Shown here in pieces: positions 1 through 6,080 of a stretch of DNA of 8,429 nt (its first letter is position 1; the number at the start of each line of letters is the position of its first letter). The notes under the pieces were generated by a model. The model was not told the DNA's origin, did not search any database, and saw only the letters and a program-made list of their open reading frames with translations. This DNA comes from Ghiorsea sp. (GTDB lineage: Bacteria; Pseudomonadota; Zetaproteobacteria; Mariprofundales; Mariprofundaceae), in NCBI GenBank assembly GCA_030950765.1, contig JAUZQX010000173.1, positions 1 through 8,429 of the forward strand, written 5' to 3'. Position numbers and translations under genes: made by a program.

Positions 1-51
1 GCTTATTTTTTAATCTTTATAAAATATTTACCTTGGGCATAAAAACAACAA

Positions 52-80
52 TCGACAGTCTAGAATCAAAACCATAGACT
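52..80 (+). promoter_or_regulatory. Candidate sigma70-type promoter for carA
   Basis: A -35-like TCGACA at 52-57 matches TTGACA at 5 of 6 positions. It is separated by 17 bp from a -10-like TAGACT at 75-80, which matches TATAAT at 4 of 6 and keeps the conserved first T, second A and last T. Transcription would start near 87 and give a leader of about 33 nt before carA. Bases 1-51 are AT-rich and show no gene or clear operator. The assignment rests on consensus matching alone. Confidence 0.4.
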
Positions 81-107
81 TGCGCCGTTCTTTACCACTC
101 CCATTTT

Positions 108-113
108 AAGAGG
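108..113 (+). promoter_or_regulatory. Ribosome binding site of carA
   Basis: AAGAGG lies 6 nt upstream of the ATG at 120. This is good Shine-Dalgarno complementarity and spacing, and it fixes the carA start. Confidence 0.75.
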
Positions 114-119
114 TGCCTC

Positions 120-1253
120 ATGAGTCATACTTCAACCACGCCAACCCCTGCATTTTTAGCGCTGGCAGATGGTCGTATTTTTCATGGTATAGCCTTTGGC
201 GCTACAGGAAACACTGTTGGCGAAGTATGTTTTAATACGTCGATGACAGGCTACCAAGAAATCCTAACCGACCCGTCATATACCGAACAAATCATCACAT
301 TCACCTACCCACACATCGGCAATGTCGGTGTGAATGAAGTGGATGAAGAATCCGATAAAATTTCTGTGCGTGGTTTGATTGTACGTGCGCCAGCCCGCCA
401 AACATCCAATTACCGCGCCGAACAAAGCCTTCAAACTTGGTTGGAAACCAACAATGTCGTAGGCATTGCCGACATTGATACCCGTGCTTTAACTCGTCAC
501 TTGCGTGACAATGGTGCACAAACAGGCGTAATTGTTTCTGACGGTCTAAGTGAAGAAGAAGCAGTGAAACAAGCACAGGCTTGGGAAGGTCTTGAAGGCA
601 AAGACCTTGTTGGGCAAGTCAGCCGTAAAGAAAGTGATAGATGGCGTCAAGGTACATACAATCTTGATAATGCAGTCTTTACCAGTCCAACATCTAGCAA
701 ACATGTGGTTGCTTTTGATTTTGGCTGCAAAAACAACATCTTCCGTAAACTCACCGATCGTGGCATCAAAGTGACCGTAGTGCCTGCCAACACCTCAGCG
801 CAAGACGTATTAGACATGAACCCTGACGGTATCTTCTTATCCAATGGTCCAGGTGACCCTGCTGCTGTGGGTTATGCAGTGGACACCATCAAAACCTTGA
901 TTGAAAAAGACACGCCAATTTTTGGTATTTGCATGGGTCATCAGTTATTATCACAAGCTTTAGGTCTTAAAACCTTTAAACTCAAATTCGGACATCGTGG
1001 TGGCAACCACCCTGTTAAAGATTTAACGACGGGAAAAGTTGAAATCACCAGTCAAAATCACGGTTTTGCCGTGGCTGATGATGATGTGCCATCCCATGTT
1101 GAAGTCACCCATCGTTCATTGTTTGATAACACGGTAGAAGGCCTCAAAGTTAAAAACAAGTCTATTTTTTCAGTGCAATATCACCCTGAAGCAAGCCCTG
1201 GACCGCAAGATGCCGATTATTTATTCGACCGATTCAACGAACTATTAAAATAG
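120..1253 (+). CDS. carA: Carbamoyl-phosphate synthase small (glutaminase) subunit CarA
   Basis: This 377-residue protein has the normal CarA length. It hydrolyses glutamine and channels ammonia to the large subunit CarB, which makes carbamoyl phosphate for pyrimidine and arginine synthesis in the cytoplasm. The N-terminal CPSase domain (about 10-150) carries the family signature around GEVCFNTSMTGYQEILTDPS (34-53). The C-terminal class I glutamine amidotransferase domain (about 195-376) has the oxyanion segment SNGPGDP (241-247), the nucleophile Cys271 in GICMGHQ, the SQNHGFAV segment (311-318), and the His355/Glu357 pair in QYHPEASPGP. The start is supported by the AAGAGG site. The next gene begins 3 nt after the stop, so co-transcription is likely. 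Unlike most bacterial loci, the following gene is not carB. All catalytic residues are present and I see no sign of damage. Confidence 0.97.
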   Translation: MSHTSTTPTPAFLALADGRIFHGIAFGATGNTVGEVCFNTSMTGYQEILTDPSYTEQIITFTYPHIGNVGVNEVDEESDKISVRGLIVRAPARQTSNYRAEQSLQTWLETNNVVGIADIDTRALTRHLRDNGAQTGVIVSDGLSEEEAVKQAQAWEGLEGKDLVGQVSRKESDRWRQGTYNLDNAVFTSPTSSKHVVAFDFGCKNNIFRKLTDRGIKVTVVPANTSAQDVLDMNPDGIFLSNGPGDPAAVGYAVDTIKTLIEKDTPIFGICMGHQLLSQALGLKTFKLKFGHRGGNHPVKDLTTGKVEITSQNHGFAVADDDVPSHVEVTHRSLFDNTVEGLKVKNKSIFSVQYHPEASPGPQDADYLFDRFNELLK

Positions 1254-1256
1254 ATC

Positions 1257-1862
1257 ATGGTAAATAACGACATCCTACGTCGCTTGCGTTACACACTTGA
1301 TTTAAGCGATAATGCGATGATTGCCTTGTTTGCATCTGCCAATCGTGCGGTGACCCGCCAACAAGTGAGCGCATGGCTGAAAAAAGAAGACACAGCGGGT
1401 TTTGACGAATGCACAGACCGCACCCTTGCCATTTTCCTTAATGGTTTGATTAATGACAAACGTGGCAAACGTCAAGGCATTCAACCCAACCCTGAAAACA
1501 AGCTCAATAACAACCTCATTTTTAAAAAGTTACGTATCGCTTTTAACCTTAAAGATGATGACATCCTTGCCATGCTTGAAGGTGTTGGGCAACGCATCAG
1601 CAAACACGAATTAAGCTCTTTTTTTCGCGCACCTGAACACAGGCAGTCGCGACAATGCAAAGACCAAATCTTGCGCAACTTTCTGCAAGGTTTACAAAAT
1701 ACATACCGTGCTGAGGCAGAAGCCAAAGAAAAAAACGAGCCTAAAGCTAAATCTCAAACTAAACCCCAAACCAAAGAAAGCTTTAAAACACAACCTAAAA
1801 AAGTTGAACCACGTCAAAAATTAAGCTTGAATACACCCAAATTTACGTGGAAAGAAAAGTAA
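1257..1862 (+). CDS. DUF1456 (YehS-type) protein with basic C-terminal tail
   Basis: The 201-residue protein belongs to the DUF1456 family, which includes E. coli YehS and has no established biochemical function. Two homologous repeats of about 65 residues are visible. Repeat 1 (about 3-70) begins NNDILRRLRYTLDLSD and ends with C-x-D-x-x-L-x-x-FLNGL. Repeat 2 (about 84-147) begins NNNLIFKKLRIAFNLKDDD and ends with the matching C-x-D-x-x-L-x-x-FLQGL. From about 150 to the end there is a low-complexity tail rich in Lys, Gln, Pro and Thr. It is probably disordered and positively charged, and by memory YehS lacks it. The ATG lies 3 nt after the carA stop with no strong Shine-Dalgarno, which suggests translational coupling. 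dbpA follows within about 20 nt. A nucleic-acid or ribosome-linked role is only an inference from the tail and neighbour. Confidence 0.88.
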   Translation: MVNNDILRRLRYTLDLSDNAMIALFASANRAVTRQQVSAWLKKEDTAGFDECTDRTLAIFLNGLINDKRGKRQGIQPNPENKLNNNLIFKKLRIAFNLKDDDILAMLEGVGQRISKHELSSFFRAPEHRQSRQCKDQILRNFLQGLQNTYRAEAEAKEKNEPKAKSQTKPQTKESFKTQPKKVEPRQKLSLNTPKFTWKEK

Positions 1863-1872
1863 ACATTAGACT

Positions 1873-1876
1873 AGGA
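1873..1876 (+). promoter_or_regulatory. Ribosome binding site favouring a TTG start for dbpA
   Basis: AGGA lies 6 nt upstream of TTG 1883. The alternative in-frame GTG at 1847 lies inside the previous gene and has no comparable site. It would add 12 residues (MERKVNIRLGYP) that do not resemble a DbpA N-terminus. Confidence 0.55.
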
Positions 1877-1882
1877 TACCCC

Positions 1883-3286
1883 TTGAACCCAATCCCATTT
1901 TCAACACTAAACTTAAAACCCGAGTTGCTTAACAATTTGGAATCATTGGGTTATACAGGCATGACTGCCATCCAACAAAAAAGTTTACCCATCATGTTAG
2001 ACAAACAAGATGTAATTGCCCAAGCCGAAACAGGTTCAGGGAAAACAGCCGCCTTTGCTTTAACATTGCTTCAACACATGGACACTCAAAGTTTTGGTAA
2101 CAAAGTGTTGGCTACCCAAGCTTTGATTCTTTGCCCTACCCGTGAACTTGCCGACCAAGTGGCAAAAGAAGTACGCAAGCTTGCAAGGGCCTTGAGTAAT
2201 ATCAAAGTACTCACCCTATGTGGCGGTGTTCCCGTTCGCAGCCAAGTGTCATCTTTGGCATTTGGCGCAGATATTGTGGTTGGCACACCTGGTCGCATCC
2301 AAGACCACCTTAAACGCGAAACCTTAAACCTAAGCACGGTAAACACACTGGTGCTGGATGAAGCTGACCGCATGTTGGATATGGGTTTTCAGCAAGCTAT
2401 TGCCGATATCAACCAGCAAACACCAACTAGCAAACAAACCCTTCTTTTTAGCGCAACCTATTCAGGAAAAGTCAAAACCATTGCCAAAAAGATGATGCAA
2501 AACCCTAAAGTCATCAAAGTTGAGTCCCTGCATGATAGCAGTACGATTAGCCAACATTTTTATGAATTACCATCAGATAAACAACGTTTGGATGCCCTCA
2601 AACGTATCCTTCTTGCATACCCTGCAGAATCAACAGTGGTCTTTTGTAATACCAAACGTGATGCCCAAGATGTGACAGATAGCCTGATTGATGATGGATT
2701 TAGTGCGCTGGATTTAACAGGTGACTTAGAACAACGCGATCGTGACCAAACATTGATTCAGTTTGCCAATAAAAGTATCAGTGTTTTGGTGGCAACCGAT
2801 GTGGCAGCACGTGGATTAGATATTGATAACCTCGATATGGTGATCAACTACCATTTAGCCCACGACCCTGAATCGCATATCCATCGTATCGGACGTACAG
2901 GTCGCGCTGGCAGCAAAGGCATGGCATGCAGCTTGTTCACACCCAACGAAGGGCATCAAGTCGCCTTGTTTGAAGATGTATTAAAACAAAGTATCCAAGC
3001 CGAGCCCCTACCCGCCGCATCGGATACAAAACCCAAACCTGCCAAGATGCAAACCTTACAAATTGGCGGTGGTAAAAAGCAGAAGTTGCGCGCTGGTGAT
3101 ATTTTAGGTGCTTTAACTAGCCAAGGTGATATCCAAGGCTCGCAAGTTGGTAAAATTTCTATTGGTGATAACTGGTCTTATGTTGCCATTCAACGAAGCG
3201 CATCCGAACTCGCATTTAAAAAACTTACTGAAGGTAAACTTAAAGGAAGGTCATTCCGTGTACGCCGTTTAAAAACAAACGGCTGA
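1883..3286 (+). CDS. dbpA: DEAD-box ATP-dependent RNA helicase DbpA
   Basis: From the TTG start this is 467 residues, close to E. coli DbpA. DbpA is an RNA-dependent ATPase and helicase that acts on 23S rRNA (hairpin 92) in late 50S ribosome assembly. The motifs follow in order, numbered from the TTG: the Q motif around TAIQQKSLP (28-36), Walker A AETGSGKT (48-55), PTRELA (85-90), TPGR (135-138), DEAD (159-162), SAT (190-192), VVFCNTK (252-258), ATDVAARGLDI (304-314) and HRIGRTGRAG (334-343). A Lys/Pro linker leads to the DbpA-specific RNA-binding domain (about 389-465), with MQTLQIGGGKKQKLRAGDIL at its start and LKGRSFRVRRL at its end. That domain separates DbpA from RhlE, SrmB or CsdA. A GTG at 1847 would give 479 residues and a 16-nt overlap with the gene before. 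A transposase remnant begins right after the stop, but the reading frame is intact. Confidence 0.95.
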   Translation: MNPIPFSTLNLKPELLNNLESLGYTGMTAIQQKSLPIMLDKQDVIAQAETGSGKTAAFALTLLQHMDTQSFGNKVLATQALILCPTRELADQVAKEVRKLARALSNIKVLTLCGGVPVRSQVSSLAFGADIVVGTPGRIQDHLKRETLNLSTVNTLVLDEADRMLDMGFQQAIADINQQTPTSKQTLLFSATYSGKVKTIAKKMMQNPKVIKVESLHDSSTISQHFYELPSDKQRLDALKRILLAYPAESTVVFCNTKRDAQDVTDSLIDDGFSALDLTGDLEQRDRDQTLIQFANKSISVLVATDVAARGLDIDNLDMVINYHLAHDPESHIHRIGRTGRAGSKGMACSLFTPNEGHQVALFEDVLKQSIQAEPLPAASDTKPKPAKMQTLQIGGGKKQKLRAGDILGALTSQGDIQGSQVGKISIGDNWSYVAIQRSASELAFKKLTEGKLKGRSFRVRRLKTNG

Positions 3287-3464
3287 ACACACTATAGCAT
3301 TAAAAACTTCTGGAATCAGGTAAAAAATACATACGAAAGTTTCATGGGTTCCAAAACAGCATTTAGAATTATCATTGAAAGGGTGTGAATCGAGAATCAA
3401 CTTAGGCTCTCCAAAAGAGCAGCTGAGCAACCTCAACAAACTCTATTCGGTTGTGCAGCCCTAA
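3287..3464 (+). pseudogene. Remnant of an IS1595-like transposase C-terminus, frameshifted
   Basis: Immediately after the dbpA stop, frame 3290-3325 reads HYSIKNFWNQVK. This resembles the last catalytic motif of IS1595/ISXO2-type transposases (H-x-N-x-IENFWNQ-x-K). The reading then continues one frame over, from about 3324 to a TAA at 3462-3464. It gives WVPKQHLELSLKGCESRINL and then GSPKEQLSNLNKL, which match the family pattern PK-x-H-x-x-x-x-LK-x-CE-x-R-x-N-x-GSP-x-x-QL. The switch falls in an A-run at 3322-3327, so a net indel of one base (or two bases the other way) has broken the gene. No N-terminal part or upstream catalytic residues remain, so the element is dead. Family assignment is from remembered motifs without a database search. 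Terminal inverted repeats were not recognised. Confidence 0.65.
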
Positions 3465-3520
3465 AACATAAATATCTTTAATGAAAACAAAAACTACTTT
3501 GCAAAAATAACCGCCAACAA

Positions 3521-3536
3521 CGTGATACAAATCACA
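3521..3536 (+). promoter_or_regulatory. CRP/FNR-family operator upstream of the PAS gene
   Basis: CGTGATACAAATCACA matches the CRP consensus TGTGA-N6-TCACA at 9 of 10 defined bases. It also contains TGAT-N4-ATCA, which matches FNR's TTGAT-N4-ATCAA at 8 of 10. The 14-bp core is a perfect palindrome (GTGAT-ACAA-ATCAC). Its centre at 3528.5 lies about 40 bp upstream of the transcription start predicted from the -10 at 3556-3561. That is close to the -41.5 spacing of class II activation. The sequence does not settle which regulator binds. Confidence 0.55.
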
Positions 3537-3555
3537 AAAAGAGGTTACATTTTTT

Positions 3556-3561
3556 TATTAA
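3556..3561 (+). promoter_or_regulatory. Candidate -10 element for the PAS gene
   Basis: TATTAA matches TATAAT at 4 of 6. No convincing -35 box precedes it: the upstream bases are a T-run (3550-3556), and the palindrome at 3521-3536 occupies the activator position. That fits an activator-dependent promoter starting near 3568 with a leader of about 15 nt. The element is weak by itself. Apart from this promoter, bases 3465-3579 hold nothing I recognise. Confidence 0.3.
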
Positions 3562-3582
3562 TCTGTTTATATTTAAGGCATG

Positions 3583-4203
3583 ATGAGCCCAGCACCACAT
3601 ACTTTGAATACAAACCGCTTAGGTACTTATGCTATTGCATCTGGTATATTGTATTGGCCTATAGAGTCCGCTATTCATGCTTATATTTTTCAAGAAGGCC
3701 CGTTTCTTGCCATGTTTATTCAACCTGAAATCAATGAAGCTTGGATGCGTGTTTTAATCGCCAGCACCTTTATCACATTTGGTCTTTGGGTGAACAAAGC
3801 CGAACAAAATCAATATAAACTTATTCAAAAACTACGCTACCAAGAAGCCCGCGCTCGACGCATTATCGAAACCGCATGTGATGCTTATATTAGTATTGAT
3901 CAACAAAGTAATATCACCGATTGGAACCCTAAGGCTGAAATTTTATTTGGTTGGCGAAAAAATGAGGTTCTAGGCAAGTCTCTCACCACAACAATCATCC
4001 CCGAAAAGTTTCGTAAAGCCCATCTTCAAGGTATTTCGAAGTATTTAGATTCATCACATGGCTCTTGGTTGTATCGACCTGTCCGTGTACAATCTTTAAC
4101 AAAAGATGGTGAAGAAATAACTATCGAAATAACCATCACCCCACTCAAAGGAGAGGGCCCTATAGAACTCTACACTTTTATTCGCAAAGTTGAGAACTCT
4201 TAA
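3583..4203 (+). CDS. Membrane-anchored PAS-domain sensor protein without output domain
   Basis: About 206 residues. The N-terminus has a hydrophobic segment (about 15-45, YAIASGILYWPIESAIHAYI) and a second membrane helix (about 56-70, MRVLIASTFITFGLW). The YW-x-x-ES-x-x-H, EGPFL and E-x-WMR-x-L spacing resembles the N-terminal anchor of many proteobacterial PAS histidine kinases and GGDEF proteins. A charged linker (about 72-95) leads into one PAS domain (about 93-203), recognisable from DAYISIDQQSNITDWNPKAE, LFGW and the final beta strands. There is no HisKA, ATPase, GGDEF, EAL or methyl-accepting domain, so it is either a stand-alone signal module or a truncated sensor. Two ATGs are adjacent (3580, 3583). 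AAGG at 3575-3578 gives better spacing to the second. The 3' end overlaps the converging hemH gene by 26 bp. Ligand and partner are unknown. Confidence 0.8.
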   Translation: MSPAPHTLNTNRLGTYAIASGILYWPIESAIHAYIFQEGPFLAMFIQPEINEAWMRVLIASTFITFGLWVNKAEQNQYKLIQKLRYQEARARRIIETACDAYISIDQQSNITDWNPKAEILFGWRKNEVLGKSLTTTIIPEKFRKAHLQGISKYLDSSHGSWLYRPVRVQSLTKDGEEITIEITITPLKGEGPIELYTFIRKVENS

Positions 4204-5209
4204 ACCAGTCAAAACACTCACGTTTCACAAGCTTTTCAAGTGTTTCAATATGATCATCTCTATCATTGAGCGCAGGGATATATCGCAAATCTTTACCGCC
4301 AGCTTCAATAAAGTAACCTTTATTTTCCACCGTAATCTCTTCTAAGGTTTCCAAGCAGTCTGCTGCAAAACCTGGGCAAATCACATCCACATCTTTGATG
4401 CCCGCTGCGCCCCATGTTTTAAGTTGGCTTGCAGTGTAAGGCTGCAACCATTCTTCACGACCAAAAATAGATTGGAAGGTCAACATCCACGCATCATCTT
4501 GTAAACCTAGATTGTCAGCCAAAAGTTGTGCTGTTTGCTCGCAATGTAGCTGATACGGGTCACCATTGTTGGCATAGCGCTTAGGAATACCATGAAATGA
4601 CATCATCAATTTTTCTGCTTTGCCTTGTTTATCCCAATGCTCACGCACTGAATTGGCTAACGCATCAATATATGCTGGTTCATCATAATATGCCGACAAA
4701 ACACGCACATTAGGCACACGCCGCCATGATTTGAACACATCAAACACTTGGTCAGTCACTGCTGCAGTGGTGCTTCCTGAATATTGTGGGTAAAGAGGCA
4801 GAACAAATAAATGATTACACCCTTGCTCACGCAGGTTGTTTAAACCTTGTTCGATGGACGGGTTGCCATAAGTCATGGCTAATTCAACCAGTGCCTCATC
4901 ACCTAACTTGCTTTGCAAGGCTTGTTGCTGCTGCTTGCTTATCACCAGCAAAGGCGACCCTTCATCTGTCCAAACTGTTTGATAAGCATGGGCTGATTTT
5001 TTAGGTCTAATATTGAGAATCACGACATTGAGGGCAAACCACCAAATAAGGCGATTGGTCTCAACCACCCTTGGATCGCCCAGAAACTGTTTCAAATACG
5101 TACGCAACGCAGCAGGTGTAGGCGCATCTGGTGTGCCAAGGTTAACCAGCAACACACCAACTTTTTTTTGCGCTTCCGCTTCAAAACCTTCGACTGCTGA
5201 ATAACTCAT
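4178..5209 (-). CDS. hemH: Ferrochelatase HemH
   Basis: The 343-residue protein inserts Fe(II) into protoporphyrin IX, the last step of protohaem synthesis, at the cytoplasmic face of the membrane. Signatures are GVLLVNLGTPDAPTP (18-32), FLGDPRVVE (42-50), PLYPQYSGSTT (138-148), the metal-binding catalytic His206 in MMSFHGIPKRY, and CPGFAADCLETLEEI (278-292) with conserved Glu287. Length and motif order are those of proteobacterial ferrochelatases. The ATG at 5209 lies 7 nt after the stop of the upstream RpfE-like gene, with a purine-rich GAGCAGG just before it, so it is probably the last gene of the fabF-pabB-RpfE-like-hemH unit. Its last eight codons and stop overlap the opposing PAS gene, leaving no room for a conventional terminator between them. 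An A8 run (5162-5169 on the complement) encodes part of QKK near the N-terminus. Confidence 0.96.
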   Translation of the reverse strand: MSYSAVEGFEAEAQKKVGVLLVNLGTPDAPTPAALRTYLKQFLGDPRVVETNRLIWWFALNVVILNIRPKKSAHAYQTVWTDEGSPLLVISKQQQQALQSKLGDEALVELAMTYGNPSIEQGLNNLREQGCNHLFVLPLYPQYSGSTTAAVTDQVFDVFKSWRRVPNVRVLSAYYDEPAYIDALANSVREHWDKQGKAEKLMMSFHGIPKRYANNGDPYQLHCEQTAQLLADNLGLQDDAWMLTFQSIFGREEWLQPYTASQLKTWGAAGIKDVDVICPGFAADCLETLEEITVENKGYFIEAGGKDLRYIPALNDRDDHIETLEKLVKRECFDWFKSSQLCE

Positions 5210-5216
5210 AACCTGC

Positions 5217-6080
5217 TCAAATCCCTTTCCAACTTGGTTTTTTTACTCTTGCCAACGCTGCCGTCAACCTGTGACTACGCAAGGTTACCGCGCGTCCTGC
5301 CCCAAGCAACAACCAGTGGTCTGGTAATGAGCTAGGCAACAAGGATGGTAAATATTCTGCCTCGCTAATAATCACAGTTGCATCCTGTTGTTTATCCAAT
5401 GCTTTGAGTACTGTATTGAGGTAGATATTTCGTGTTGCAACATTTGATAATCTTAAATCATGCACATCAGCAACCACTTCCGACTGTCCCCAGAACCACA
5501 AGCCGTGAATTTGCATGCCGCTTTGGGTAAATACTTGATGTTGGTGTAAAGTCATTTGCACTTCAGTAATGATACGTAACCAAAGCCCAGCATCTTTGCT
5601 ACTTTCATGATGGTTGGGCAAACTTTTACCTGAAACTTGAGCAAAGTCGGGCATATCCACTTGCCACACATCTTGTGCTGCCAACATGAGCACATCACCC
5701 ACCATAAAAAGTTCAAGTCCATGCTCTGCCAACAGTGGATTTACTATCGCACACACTTGTTGCCCTTCTTTGGCAGACCAGTCCAACATGGCTTCGGGCA
5801 TCACCCGCAACGTGCTTCGTGTTAAACGTGCATGATAAGGCGAGACTACCCAATATTGTTGCGCACCTTTAGGCAGGTTTTGCGCAACAGCAGCTGGTAA
5901 AGCCGCCACGGGTTGCTCGGCTTGCTCGGCATACCAAGATAAGGGTATTACCTCAGTGTTTTTTGACCATGTCTGTTGCATATTCAACAATTGATGTTCA
6001 TAAGCTTGAAGGGCAGGGTTAAGAAATAACGTGCCTTCATGTTCATACCAAGCATCGGTCACCACGACTTGTTTAATCAT
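5217..6080 (-). CDS. RpfE-like / COG4255 conserved protein of unknown function
   Basis: From ATG 6080 this is 287 residues. It resembles the family named after Xanthomonas RpfE, also annotated as COG4255 or 'cofactor-independent phosphoglycerate mutase-like'. No member has a firmly established reaction that I know of. Family features are a YWVVSPYHARLTRSTLRVMP segment (76-95, the counterpart of the 'adPvhl' region), LWLRIITEVQMTLHQHQV (166-183), and IHGLWFWGQSE (191-201). I see no signal peptide, membrane helix or metal-binding phosphomutase motif, so mutase activity should not be assumed. The ATG overlaps the pabB stop by 8 nt, which indicates translational coupling. A TTG at 6107 would add nine residues but is less attractive. 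hemH follows 7 nt downstream. Confidence 0.72.
   Translation of the reverse strand: MIKQVVVTDAWYEHEGTLFLNPALQAYEHQLLNMQQTWSKNTEVIPLSWYAEQAEQPVAALPAAVAQNLPKGAQQYWVVSPYHARLTRSTLRVMPEAMLDWSAKEGQQVCAIVNPLLAEHGLELFMVGDVLMLAAQDVWQVDMPDFAQVSGKSLPNHHESSKDAGLWLRIITEVQMTLHQHQVFTQSGMQIHGLWFWGQSEVVADVHDLRLSNVATRNIYLNTVLKALDKQQDATVIISEAEYLPSLLPSSLPDHWLLLGAGRAVTLRSHRLTAALARVKKPSWKGI

Noticed and set aside
1..119. tRNA, riboswitch or leader peptide before carA
   Set aside because: No cloverleaf, conserved riboswitch core or Arg-rich short frame was visible. Only promoter-like hexamers and a Shine-Dalgarno are supported.
3405..3459. Two stem-loops in the dbpA-PAS gap (GCTCT/AGAGC at 3406-3420 and GCTGAGCAACC/GGTTGTGCAGC at 3422-3459), as a riboswitch, small RNA or dbpA terminator
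   Set aside because: The stems are short or mismatched, no T-run follows, and the stretch is better explained as the frameshifted transposase tail.
3522..3728. 68-codon open frame covering the CRP/FNR site and PAS start
   Set aside because: It runs out of frame with the PAS protein, lacks a ribosome site and has no family features.
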